Below are positions 51,708 to 60,074 of a stretch of 64,000 bases of DNA, piece after piece. The stretch spans positions 7,440,001 to 7,504,000 of the forward strand of contig NZ_CAXUQH020000001.1 of the NCBI RefSeq assembly GCF_964253085.1, read 5' to 3'. Origin of the DNA: Paenibacillus_E sp964253085. GTDB lineage: Bacteria; Bacillota; Bacilli; Paenibacillales; NBRC-103111. Each line of letters opens with the position of its first letter. The stretch's first letter is position 1. A model generated the notes under the pieces. That model searched no databases. It had not been told where the DNA came from and saw nothing but the letters and a program-made list of their open reading frames with translations. A program made the position numbers and the translations under genes.

Positions 51708-52835
51708 TCAGTACAGCTGTTTCAGCGCGTCAGGTGAAAATGGCAGTAATTCATTGAAACGACCGCCCTGAACCTTTGCAGCCCAAGCATGGTCAACCAA
51801 CAGAGCGCGCCCGATGGCAACGAGATCGAACTCATTCTGCTCTAGACGGACAAGCAACTCATTGATGTCAGCTGTGCCTGCACTTTTTCCTCGGAAGGAG
51901 CTCAAGAATTCATCATCTAGACTGACCGATCCTACGGTGATCGTAGGCTTGCCCGTTAATTTCTTTACCCAGCCTGCAAAATTAAGGCTAGATCCTTCGA
52001 ACTCGGGTTCCCAGAACCTGCGGGTCGAGCAGTGGAATATATCTACGCCTGCTTCTACAAGCGGCGTAAGCAATTGACCTAACAGCTCAGGTGTAGCAGC
52101 GAGTTTGGCCGTATACTCAGTCGATTTCCATTGCGACAGCCTAATAATAATCGGGAAATCTGGCCCTACTGCGCGGCGGCAAGCTTCAATGATTTCAACG
52201 GCAAATCGCGTGCGAGCCAACATACTGCCACCGTACTTATCCGTGCGTTGATTCGTTTTCTCCCATAGGAACTGATCAATCAAGTAACCGTGGGCGCCAT
52301 GAAGCTCGATGCCGTCGAAGCCGATCCGTTTTGCATCCGCTGCCGCTTGCGCGAAAGCTTGCACAACTTGATCAATGTCGGCCTGTGTCATTGGCTCATT
52401 CACTTGTTCGCCCGTTAAATTGCGGCCTGATGGTCCAATCGATGGCGTTTCCGGATGCGGAAGTGAACCATTTGGGCGAGTCATCCCGACATGCCAGAGC
52501 TGCGGCACGATACGTCCTCCTGCTTCATGGACAGCGTCGACAACGCGTTTCCAGCCTGCCAGCGCTTCTTCTCCATGGAAGTTAGGGATATTAGGATTGT
52601 CAGTTGCCGCTGGATGATTGATCAGCGTACCTTCGGTAATAATAAGACCAACGCCATTCTCCGCGCGGCGGCGGTAATAATCCACTACGTCCTGCCCAGG
52701 AACACCTCCCGGCGAGAAAGCTCGCGTCATCGGTGCCATCACGACTCGATTGGCTAAGCTAAGATTGCCTAGTGTAAAAGGCTTGAACAACGCCTCGACA
52801 GAGTGCGTCTCTTGATTTGTATTGGAATTTGTCAT
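51708..52835 (-). CDS. Old-yellow-enzyme family ene-reductase
   Basis: A 375-residue FMN-dependent oxidoreductase. The N-terminus LFKPFTLGNLSLANRVVMAP, the active-site HGAHGYLIDQFLWEKTNQRTD block, and VAIGRALLVDHAWAAKV near the end define the family of alkene reductases that reduce activated C=C bonds with NAD(P)H. GGAGG precedes ATG 52835. It is divergent from an ArsR-type regulator 154 bases away, a common pairing in which the regulator responds to an electrophile. The physiological substrate is unknown. Confidence 0.92.
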   Translation of the reverse strand: MTNSNTNQETHSVEALFKPFTLGNLSLANRVVMAPMTRAFSPGGVPGQDVVDYYRRRAENGVGLIITEGTLINHPAATDNPNIPNFHGEEALAGWKRVVDAVHEAGGRIVPQLWHVGMTRPNGSLPHPETPSIGPSGRNLTGEQVNEPMTQADIDQVVQAFAQAAADAKRIGFDGIELHGAHGYLIDQFLWEKTNQRTDKYGGSMLARTRFAVEIIEACRRAVGPDFPIIIRLSQWKSTEYTAKLAATPELLGQLLTPLVEAGVDIFHCSTRRFWEPEFEGSSLNFAGWVKKLTGKPTITVGSVSLDDEFLSSFRGKSAGTADINELLVRLEQNEFDLVAIGRALLVDHAWAAKVQGGRFNELLPFSPDALKQLY

Positions 52836-52988
52836 GGTCGTTCCTCCACTCCATATTTTTCTATAGGGGTATTAAATGACATACGTTCAAAGCATCTAGT
52901 TCGTAAGTTCGATTATTATCGAACATTAGAAATATAGCATGGAGTATGTTAAAATGCAATCACTAGCTTTTAACGAGGGGGAAGCATC

Positions 52989-53318
52989 CTGAAAATACTA
53001 TATCACCCGGACAAGAAAGATATGCATCTCTCGTCCGTCCTCTATGCGTTAAGCGATCCTGTTCGGTTATCCATCGTTTCCGAAATCTGCAAACTAGGGG
53101 AATGCACATGTGGCGGCATAGAGGTCGCCATCGTGAAATCAACCATGTCCCATCATGTGCGTACGATGCGTGAAGCAGGCGTCGTACACGTCCGTGTGCA
53201 GGGAACCCAACGCTTCTTGTCATTACGAAAGGATGATTTAGAAGAACGTTTCCCAGGTCTGCTTACTGCGATCCTGAATGCTCATGAGCGTTCCGAAGAA
53301 CAGAAGATGTCAGAGTGA
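52989..53318 (+). CDS. ArsR-type winged-helix repressor, apparent CTG start
   Basis: A 109-residue small regulator if it begins at CTG 52989. LSSVLYALSDPVRLSIVSEI opens the winged helix, with the recognition helix STMSHHVRTMREAGVV and a FLSLRKDDLEERFPG wing. ATG 53022 would also give a usable protein but lacks a ribosome-binding site and removes a YHPDKKD segment that related proteins keep. GAGGGGG at 52975-52981 is seven bases before CTG 52989. GECTCGG contains cysteines that could sense metals or electrophiles. It is divergent from the ene-reductase gene and probably represses it. Confidence 0.8.
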   Translation: MKILYHPDKKDMHLSSVLYALSDPVRLSIVSEICKLGECTCGGIEVAIVKSTMSHHVRTMREAGVVHVRVQGTQRFLSLRKDDLEERFPGLLTAILNAHERSEEQKMSE

Positions 53319-53342
53319 ACCACAACCATATCTGAAATCATT

Positions 53343-53374
53343 AAAAGAGATGGCCATAGCAGCCATCTCTTTTT
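53343..53374 (+). terminator. Terminator of the ArsR-type gene
   Basis: AAAAGAGATGGC and GCCATCTCTTTT form a 12-bp stem with a 7-base loop, ending in TTTTT on the + strand. From here to 53678 no gene is supported; a 104-codon - strand frame (53341-53655) runs through this hairpin and has no recognisable motif. Confidence 0.8.
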
Positions 53375-53678
53375 GCATATAGGTCGAGCTTGATACACCG
53401 ACGTGCCTTTTGAACTAAATGTTCCGGCACATTCTGCTTGAACAGCTTCATACCGGAGGGTTGTGAGAATTGAGACATGACCGCCGAAATTAACGTCGCG
53501 CAGAATGAGATGAATGCTGCTTTCTTTAGCTGCGATTGGGCCGGGAAAAACTCATATATAGTTGTTTCGTCCATTCGTAGGCAGAGACGCCTGAATATAC
53601 TAAGTAGGATTAAAGGAATGGCCATGTGACCAATTTGTGATTCTAGATCGCTCAACCATACAGCGAAGGAGGTCCTCT

Positions 53679-54716
53679 ATGAAAAAAGTTCTCCGGCAGG
53701 TAGTTAGAAAGGCGGCCAAAACGAACCGGAAACAAAAGCTGCTTAAGAGAAGCCGCAGGAAAAATGTGATCAAACTGAAACGAACGCGGAGAACTATAAA
53801 ATTACGCAAGCGTCCGCTGCGAACCATAAAACTCCGCAGACGTCTGCTGCGAAAGATTAAAAAACCTCTCCGAAGAAGAAAATCATTACGATCTACGCCT
53901 CTGGCGAAGCGGCCTCTTCCTCCATTAATCAACACTCCGTTAGTTTATGGGCCGGTGGATGTTCCGTACACTCCGTTACTCGAGACGAAGCCGAAACTTT
54001 CGGTCATCGTGCCGATATTGAATGAGGAACTGTTTCTCCCGCTGTTTCTAGAAAGTGTCGCTTCCTATGCCGATGAAATTCTTATCGTGGACGGAGGAAG
54101 CACTGACGCCAGTGTAAGCATAATCAATGAGTGGAAAAACCGGGCGAATATTCAGCTTTTCCATATTAAGCAAACGGGCTTGCCTTACTCCGATGATTGG
54201 AACGAGTCAGTCGTAAGGAATTTCCTGGTCGACAATGCTGTAGGAGATTGGATTATGGCGATTGATGTGGATGAGATGATGGAGGACGGCTTCCGTGATG
54301 CATTGCCCCGAATCATGGCACAGAAAGAAGCCGATGCTATCTCATTTCCATTCGTGCAATTCTGGATGAATTCCCAAACAGTAAGAATAAGTGCACCGAA
54401 CGACGAACACTGGTCCGTCTTTAGAACCCTCATGTGGCGCAATCATATTGGTATACGGTACGACGATGCCAAAAATCACTGTAAAATGCAGCTGTTCGGA
54501 CGTTACATGTGGGAAATTCCCAATAGGATTGAGCCGATTTCAGCTTTCCATTATCACTATGCTTTCGGTTCCCGGGTTAAAGCAAACGATAACCGTCGCC
54601 GTGATGTCGATAAATACCTAGGGAAACTGACGGATCCTATTGAATATGACATTTTGACGAGGCCTTTTACTGAGAAACATCCAGCTGTTATGGAACGTTA
54701 TTTTGCTGAAAGGTGA
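53679..54716 (+). CDS. Family 2 glycosyltransferase with an extremely basic N-terminal tail
   Basis: A 345-residue protein from ATG 53679, set by AAGGAGG six bases ahead. The first 80 residues hold 39 Lys/Arg and no Asp or Glu, and include a repeated motif RTIKLRKRPL / RTIKLRRRLL encoded by 30-base tandem repeats. The GT-A catalytic domain then begins with LSVIVPILNEELFLPLFLES, the nucleotide-binding YADEILIVDGGSTDAS, and the DxD-like IMAIDVDEMMED. No membrane segment is seen. It converges on a second GT with a similar tail and lies next to GDP-heptose genes, so it may add a heptose or other sugar to a surface glycan. The tail could bind an anionic wall or coat polymer. Confidence 0.85.
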   Translation: MKKVLRQVVRKAAKTNRKQKLLKRSRRKNVIKLKRTRRTIKLRKRPLRTIKLRRRLLRKIKKPLRRRKSLRSTPLAKRPLPPLINTPLVYGPVDVPYTPLLETKPKLSVIVPILNEELFLPLFLESVASYADEILIVDGGSTDASVSIINEWKNRANIQLFHIKQTGLPYSDDWNESVVRNFLVDNAVGDWIMAIDVDEMMEDGFRDALPRIMAQKEADAISFPFVQFWMNSQTVRISAPNDEHWSVFRTLMWRNHIGIRYDDAKNHCKMQLFGRYMWEIPNRIEPISAFHYHYAFGSRVKANDNRRRDVDKYLGKLTDPIEYDILTRPFTEKHPAVMERYFAER

Positions 54717-54727
54717 AATGAACGGTA

Positions 54728-54769
54728 AAAAAAGGTGACTGAAAGTCGAAACTTTCAGTCACCTTTTTT
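54728..54769. terminator. Bidirectional terminator between convergent glycosyltransferase genes
   Basis: Perfect 19-bp arms (AAAAAAGGTGACTGAAAGT and complement) around a CGAA tetraloop, with A-run on one side and T-run on the other. It serves both convergent genes. Confidence 0.92.
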
Positions 54770-54790
54770 CATTTCTACTTTTATCCGACA

Positions 54791-56932
54791 CTATAATGCT
54801 AAGTTTATACTCGCCAAGGCTTGGGATCGGGAGAAGTAAGTTTCCACGTACTGTTTACCTTGTTCGGCCTTGTGCTCTAATAGATCGTTATTGTGATATA
54901 ACCGGATGATTTCTTCGGCGAATGCCTGAGGCGTGTTCTTAGGTTCAATCGTTTGGATAATATTCTGCAACCCTTCGATCCCTGTACCTGTGGAAACTAC
55001 CGGCATCTGATGGCACATGGCTTCCACCGTTTTGCCTTTCACGCCTGCGCCGTAGCGAAGCGGAATGACGGCAATTTTCGTGCTTCTATACAGCTCTCTA
55101 AGTTCATGGTCGGGTACAAATCCTTTGACAATAATCCGATCCGAATTTAATCCTAAAACATCTGACGGCGGATTGGAACCTGCGATGAACAATTGAATAT
55201 CAGGAATGGATTGCTGCACAATGGGCAGGATTTCGCGACAAAACCATAAAATTCCATCCACGTTAGGACTATGGTTGAAGCCGCCAATAAAGAGCAGACC
55301 GCCCCGTTCATGCCATGCCTTTGTCCTCGGTATCGTTTGGTCAAAGTAATATGCTGGAAGCAATACGGCATTTTTATTGGGGAAATTCCCGTCGATAATT
55401 CGTTTTTCTGATTCGCTGCAGGTTAGAACGGTATCCGCTTTGGTGAACATGTCGAACTCCAGCCTCTTGATGTTCTCTGATGCTTGAAGCAACTCTCGGT
55501 TTTTTTCCAATCCGAACCGCTTCAACTCTCGGACGTAATGCAAGTCATGGCCATAATACAGAATTTTCGCACGGGTATAGGCTTTGATTAGATCCATATA
55601 TTGATGTGAAATGTTGGGACGGTTCAACAGAACATAATCAATGTAATCCTTGTGCCTAACAATCCATTGCTCGTAATACCCGCGGTCCTGCGGTCCGTAA
55701 AGGATCTCAATGCCGAGCTGTTCGAGTTCTGAGCCATAAGGCTCTGGTTTGATGAAGTTGTCTGGTAAAAATTTGACATTAAAGCCCATGTCCACAAATA
55801 ATTTCAGATACATGAATGTCGTTCGGCTGCCCGCATCTTTGTCGAAACTTGGAACACCGTAGTCAATGACCAGAATGGTTTTTTTATTCCTTGAGCGTTC
55901 CCTCGCCCAAAAGAGGTGCTCTCCATCAGCAAGTTGATCCCGCTGTAGTACTCCCGCCCATTTTTCTCTAAATTTCTGCTGGTTAATCACCTGATATTTC
56001 TTTATTCCTGAGTTAAGGTCTGTGCCGTGAGATACTCCCTCGTAGTGCAGGACAACGGATTTGGGTTGGTAAATAACCTTGTAACCGTGTTGTCTTGCTT
56101 TGAATGCAATGTCCACATCCTCTGAGTAAGCAGGTGCGAAATGCTCGTCAAACCCGCCAATTCTATTCCATACATCTTTACGAATCATGATCGATGCCCC
56201 TGAGATATAATCAACTTCCTTGACATAGTTGTATTCATGTTTGTCTGGGTTATCTAATCGACCGAAATTCCAAGCATACCCGTTATTATAGACAATACCG
56301 CCGGCCTCCTGAAGTCTTCCATCCGGATATATCAACTTAGAGCCTATAATTCCAATGGTTGGATCTTTCTCGGGTAAAGACAATAGATGTGCCAACCAAC
56401 CGGGAGTCACTATAGTATCGTTATTTAAAAATAATACATACTTTCCTTTGGAAATCGCTGCCCCATGATTGCAGTTATGAAGAAATCCCCTCTTCACCTT
56501 ATTGCGGATGACAGTGACTTGTTTGACGAAATGTCCGATACGGGCTGTTAAGTCGTTTGAATGATCGTCCATCACGATGATCTCATAAGGAATTCCATGT
56601 GTGTTCTGAACAATGGACACCAAGCATTTGTAAGTAAAATCCCATTTATTGTGAACCGGAATAATAATACTGACCAATGGCTGAGATGAGTTCGGTACCA
56701 CCAGCTTATTCACGAGTCGTAATCCTTTACGGATCCGGCGACGTTTCAAACGCCTCATCCTGTTGCGTTTATAAAGCTTCATAACTGACCGTTTTCTCCG
56801 ATTCTTCCACCTTGCACGTACGGATTTTCCACGTTTGAGCACTAGTCGCCTGCCTGCTTTATATCTACGAAGCTTACGCACGCGTATAGACCCCAATATC
56901 TTTCTCCTTTTTCTCCTAGCCTTTAGCTTCAC
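54791..56932 (-). CDS. Two-domain glycosyltransferase (GT2 plus GT4-like) with an extremely basic N-terminal tail
   Basis: A 713-residue protein from GTG 56932, seven bases after GGGAGG (TTG 56935 is possible). The first 80 residues hold 40 Lys/Arg and no acidic residue. A GT2 domain follows (LVSIIIPVHNKWDFTYKCLV, YEIIVMDDHSND, and VLFLNNDTIVTPGWL as the DxD region). The C-terminal half is GT-B-like (ILVIDYGVPSFDKDAGSRTT, RGGLLFIGGFNHSPNVDGIL, VIPLRYGAGVKGKTVEAMCH). The protein can probably add two sugars in sequence. It is next to the GDP-heptose operon and opposite the other basic-tailed GT. Similar fusions build rhamnan or S-layer glycans. Confidence 0.88.
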   Translation of the reverse strand: MKLKARRKRRKILGSIRVRKLRRYKAGRRLVLKRGKSVRARWKNRRKRSVMKLYKRNRMRRLKRRRIRKGLRLVNKLVVPNSSQPLVSIIIPVHNKWDFTYKCLVSIVQNTHGIPYEIIVMDDHSNDLTARIGHFVKQVTVIRNKVKRGFLHNCNHGAAISKGKYVLFLNNDTIVTPGWLAHLLSLPEKDPTIGIIGSKLIYPDGRLQEAGGIVYNNGYAWNFGRLDNPDKHEYNYVKEVDYISGASIMIRKDVWNRIGGFDEHFAPAYSEDVDIAFKARQHGYKVIYQPKSVVLHYEGVSHGTDLNSGIKKYQVINQQKFREKWAGVLQRDQLADGEHLFWARERSRNKKTILVIDYGVPSFDKDAGSRTTFMYLKLFVDMGFNVKFLPDNFIKPEPYGSELEQLGIEILYGPQDRGYYEQWIVRHKDYIDYVLLNRPNISHQYMDLIKAYTRAKILYYGHDLHYVRELKRFGLEKNRELLQASENIKRLEFDMFTKADTVLTCSESEKRIIDGNFPNKNAVLLPAYYFDQTIPRTKAWHERGGLLFIGGFNHSPNVDGILWFCREILPIVQQSIPDIQLFIAGSNPPSDVLGLNSDRIIVKGFVPDHELRELYRSTKIAVIPLRYGAGVKGKTVEAMCHQMPVVSTGTGIEGLQNIIQTIEPKNTPQAFAEEIIRLYHNNDLLEHKAEQGKQYVETYFSRSQALASINLAL

Positions 56933-57136
56933 CAAAGCACCTCCCGGTACACTTCATTATCACATAGCTATACTATTCCCTCTGTAAAAGGTCTGAATGG
57001 GACAAACGTTTATTTTCAAAAGCACGTTGGTGGAAAATATTCGACTCTGCACCATCCGTCCATACAAGTTGTCTTATTCGTACATATGCTGAATTGGTTA
57101 TGAATTATATTGGACAACATTGAACGGAGGTAGCAC

Positions 57137-58162
57137 ATGATCATTAGATCTAAAGCTCCTTTAAGATTGGGGCTAGCCGGAGGAGGAACGGATGTGTCGC
57201 CCTACTGCGACTTGTTCGGAGGATGCGTACTGAATGCGACGATTGATTTATACGCCTATTGCACGATTGAGGTCTTCGATGACGGTAACCTTACTTTTGT
57301 CGCTGCGGACCTCAATGAAGAGTTCACCTCAGCCCCTCTCCCAGAGCTGGAGTTGGATGGCTGTCTAAGCTTGCATAAAGGCGTGTATAACCGGATTGTC
57401 AAACAGTTTAGGCAGGACGAGCCGCTCTCTTTTCGGATGACCACCTATTCTGACGCTCCCGCAGGGTCCGGTCTCGGCTCATCATCCACGATGGTCGTCG
57501 CTATGTTGAAGGCTTTCGTAGAATGGCTTAATCTGCCGCTCGGGGAGTATGAAATCGCTCAACTTGCCTATGAAATCGAGCGTATTGATGTCGGTTGGGG
57601 TGGCGGGAGGCAGGATCAATATGCAGCCACCTTTGGAGGATTCAACTTTATTGAGTTTTACGAAAATAATCGGGTTATTGTGAACCCACTTCGGGTAAAA
57701 AACTGGATTATCAGTGAATTGGAGAGCTCTATGATTTTATATTACACAGGAGCATCAAGGGAATCTGCCAAGATCATTGACGAACAAGTCCGCAATACAC
57801 AGGATAAAAAACAGTCAGCCCTAAAAGCGACCCATATAGTGAAAGCGGAGGCTTATGCAATTAAGGAATGTATATTAAAGGGAGAAATCAACAAGTTTGC
57901 TGAGCATTTGGGAAAATCCTGGAGTGCCAAAAAAAAGATGGCAGCCTCTATTACGAACGATCGAATTGACTTCATATACGATACGGCGATGAATGCCGGT
58001 GCACTAGCAGGCAAGGTATCTGGAGCAGGAGGAGGCGGATTTATGATGTTTATCGTGGATCCCGTCAAACGCATACAGGTTGTACAGCGATTGAACGAAT
58101 TAGGAGGTAAAGTGTTTCAATTCCATTTTACAAAGAACGGAACGCAAGGATGGAGGGTATAA
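57137..58162 (+). CDS. hddA: D-glycero-alpha-D-manno-heptose 7-phosphate kinase
   Basis: A 341-residue GHMP kinase. RSKAPLRLGLAGGGTDVSPY at the N-terminus and AGSGLGSSSTMVVAML (the ATP-binding loop, about residues 108-123) match HddA, which phosphorylates D-glycero-D-manno-heptose 7-phosphate at C1 with the alpha configuration. SGAGGGGFMMFIVDP is the C-terminal GHMP motif. GGAGG precedes the ATG. It is the first of four genes that together make GDP-D-glycero-alpha-D-manno-heptose, the sugar donor for S-layer or wall glycans in Paenibacillaceae. Confidence 0.92.
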   Translation: MIIRSKAPLRLGLAGGGTDVSPYCDLFGGCVLNATIDLYAYCTIEVFDDGNLTFVAADLNEEFTSAPLPELELDGCLSLHKGVYNRIVKQFRQDEPLSFRMTTYSDAPAGSGLGSSSTMVVAMLKAFVEWLNLPLGEYEIAQLAYEIERIDVGWGGGRQDQYAATFGGFNFIEFYENNRVIVNPLRVKNWIISELESSMILYYTGASRESAKIIDEQVRNTQDKKQSALKATHIVKAEAYAIKECILKGEINKFAEHLGKSWSAKKKMAASITNDRIDFIYDTAMNAGALAGKVSGAGGGGFMMFIVDPVKRIQVVQRLNELGGKVFQFHFTKNGTQGWRV

Positions 58163-58164
58163 GT

Positions 58165-58749
58165 TTGAAAGCGTATATTAGCAGCGAAATTTTACGGGCA
58201 ATGGAGATTAAACGTTCGATTGCTAAGGATAGAGTTATACTTAGTTTAATCGAGCAGGCAGCAAGAAAAATGATCGAGGTTTACCGCAAAGGTAATAAAA
58301 TAATGCTCGGTGGCAATGGAGGAAGTGCGGCCGATGCCCAGCATATTGCCGGCGAATTCGTCAGCCGTTTTTATTTCGACCGCCCCGGCCTGCCGTGCAT
58401 CGCGCTTACTACTGATACCTCCATTCTTACAGCAATCGGAAACGACTACGGATATGAACAGTTGTTTGCACGGCAAATTCAAGCTAACGGCCAAAGTGGA
58501 GACTTATTTATTGGCATTTCCACATCCGGTAACTCTCCCAATGTGATCAGAGGTTTAGAAATGTGCCGTGCTATGGGCATCACGACAATTGGTTTGACCG
58601 GTGAATCGGGAGGCAGCATGGCTGCCCTATGCGATATCTGCATACGGATACCCTCCCAAGAAACCCCGAGAATTCAAGAAGCGCATATTATGATTGGCCA
58701 CATTTTGTGCGCGATTGTAGAAGAATCTATATTTGGCAAGGGATTTTAA
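58165..58749 (+). CDS. gmhA: Sedoheptulose 7-phosphate isomerase
   Basis: A 194-residue SIS-domain protein from TTG 58165, with GGAGGG correctly spaced; ATG 58150 also lies in frame but overlaps the kinase gene without a good site. KIMLGGNGGSAADAQHIAGEF and FIGISTSGNSPNVIRGLEM are the phosphosugar-binding motifs, and EAHIMIGHILCAIVE carries the active-site Glu/His pair. It converts sedoheptulose 7-phosphate to D-glycero-D-manno-heptose 7-phosphate, the first step of the pathway. It follows the kinase by two bases. Confidence 0.93.
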   Translation: MKAYISSEILRAMEIKRSIAKDRVILSLIEQAARKMIEVYRKGNKIMLGGNGGSAADAQHIAGEFVSRFYFDRPGLPCIALTTDTSILTAIGNDYGYEQLFARQIQANGQSGDLFIGISTSGNSPNVIRGLEMCRAMGITTIGLTGESGGSMAALCDICIRIPSQETPRIQEAHIMIGHILCAIVEESIFGKGF

Positions 58750-58753
58750 CCCT

Positions 58754-59458
58754 ATGGAAGCAATCATATTAGCTGGCGGAATGGGGACACGTTTGCGGGA
58801 GGTTATATGGGATTTACCCAAACCGATGGCTCCCGTAGGGGGCAAACCATTTCTTCATTACATTCTTGAGCGATTGGAGATGCAAGGGGTTCGCAGGGTG
58901 ATACTTGCGGTAGGATACAAACATGAAACCATTAGCTCTTATTTCGGCCATCGCTTCGGAGAAATAAGAATCGCTTATTCGGTGGAAGAAAAACCGCTAG
59001 GAACCGGAGGGGCTCTTAAGAAGGCGATGACTCAGATTTCCAGCGATCAGGTGCTTTTAATAAATGGAGACACGTTGTTCCAAGTCGATATCCAGCAGTT
59101 GGTTCAGGTTCATAATGACCGCGCTGCCGACCTGACGCTTTCACTTAAGCCGATGAAACGCTTTGACCGATATGGTGCCGTTATCGTAAGTTCGGACTGT
59201 AGGGTGTTGAGCTTTCAGGAGAAACGGATGTGCGAGTCCGGCTTGATTAATGGTGGTGTATACGTAGCTCGTACCGATTTATGGAATCCGTTTGAGCTGT
59301 CAGATCAATTTTCATTTGAGCAATTTCTAGGAAATCCTGGTGCACAGAAACTTAACATGTATGGCTTCCCGAGTGAAGGTTATTTTATCGATATCGGTAT
59401 TCCGGAAGACTATGAGCGTGCGAAGTCTGAGCTTGGCACCGGAGGTGGAGACGGATGA
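58754..59458 (+). CDS. hddC: D-glycero-alpha-D-manno-heptose 1-phosphate guanylyltransferase
   Basis: A 234-residue sugar-nucleotide transferase. MEAIILAGGMGTRLREVI holds the nucleotide-binding loop, DLPKPMAPVGGKPFLHYI the catalytic lysine, and LLINGDTLFQVD the metal-binding aspartate. Length and context fit HddC, which joins heptose 1-phosphate to GMP from GTP. AAGGGA precedes ATG 58754. It starts 5 bases after gmhA and overlaps gmhB. A mannose- or glucose-1-phosphate transferase is the alternative, but the gene set argues for heptose. Confidence 0.88.
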   Translation: MEAIILAGGMGTRLREVIWDLPKPMAPVGGKPFLHYILERLEMQGVRRVILAVGYKHETISSYFGHRFGEIRIAYSVEEKPLGTGGALKKAMTQISSDQVLLINGDTLFQVDIQQLVQVHNDRAADLTLSLKPMKRFDRYGAVIVSSDCRVLSFQEKRMCESGLINGGVYVARTDLWNPFELSDQFSFEQFLGNPGAQKLNMYGFPSEGYFIDIGIPEDYERAKSELGTGGGDG

Positions 59459-60018
59459 GAGCAAAGGCGCTTTTGCTCGACCGGGATGGTGTAATTAACC
59501 TTGATAAATCTTATGTTTATAAAGTAGAGGATTTCGAATTTAGCAAGGGTATATTTGAGACACTCTTACGTTTTCAGCATGCGGGGTTTGTACTCATCAT
59601 CGTAACTAACCAAGCGGGGATTGGTCGGGGATATTACACGGAGGACGACTTTTGGGCGTTAACGGCATGGATGACGGGGCAATTCGAGGCACATGGAGTC
59701 CGGATCGCCAAAGTATATTTTTGTCCCTATCACCCTGTACACGGCATCGGTGAATACAAACAAGATGCATTCTGCCGAAAGCCTAATCCAGGTATGATTT
59801 TACAAGCAATGCGAGAGTTGCAGCTGGATCTGGCCTCATCGGTAATCATAGGTGATAAAGAGAGTGACATCGAAGCAGGTTTGCGGGCGGGGGTCGGGAC
59901 CACGATCTTAATCCGTGACTATGAAGCAAGTTCTGCTACAGCGGCTACGTTTACTGTGAGGCATGTAGGCGAGGCGGCTGAGCGTTTTTTCCAAACTGTA
60001 AACAAACCATCACATTGA
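59455..60018 (+). CDS. gmhB: D-glycero-D-manno-heptose 1,7-bisphosphate phosphatase
   Basis: A 187-residue HAD-family phosphatase. LLLDRDGVINLDKSYVYKVE carries the DxD nucleophile pair, IIVTNQAGIGRGYYTEDDF the second motif, and VIIGDKESDIEAGLRAGV the metal-binding motif. A zinc-loop-like CPYHPVHG...FCRKPNPG is typical of GmhB. It removes the C7 phosphate before nucleotide activation. GGAGGTGG precedes the ATG, which overlaps the hddC stop as ATGA. It is the last gene of the heptose operon. Confidence 0.92.
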   Translation: MRAKALLLDRDGVINLDKSYVYKVEDFEFSKGIFETLLRFQHAGFVLIIVTNQAGIGRGYYTEDDFWALTAWMTGQFEAHGVRIAKVYFCPYHPVHGIGEYKQDAFCRKPNPGMILQAMRELQLDLASSVIIGDKESDIEAGLRAGVGTTILIRDYEASSATAATFTVRHVGEAAERFFQTVNKPSH

Positions 60019-60060
60019 AAAAGCACAAAGTCCTGCAATTTTGCAGGATTTTGTGCTTTC
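60019..60060. terminator. Bidirectional terminator
   Basis: AAAGCACAAAGTCCTGC and GCAGGATTTTGTGCTTT form a 17-bp stem with one mismatch and a short loop. It ends the heptose operon and faces the response-regulator gene on the - strand. Confidence 0.85.
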
Positions 60061-60074
60061 ACAGTGGGGATCAC

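Noticed and set aside
53341..53655. A 104-codon - strand frame between the ArsR-type and glycosyltransferase genes
   Set aside because: It runs through the ArsR terminator hairpin, has no recognisable domain and no convincing ribosome-binding site. A hydrophobic stretch is present, so it cannot be excluded, but I do not support it as a gene.
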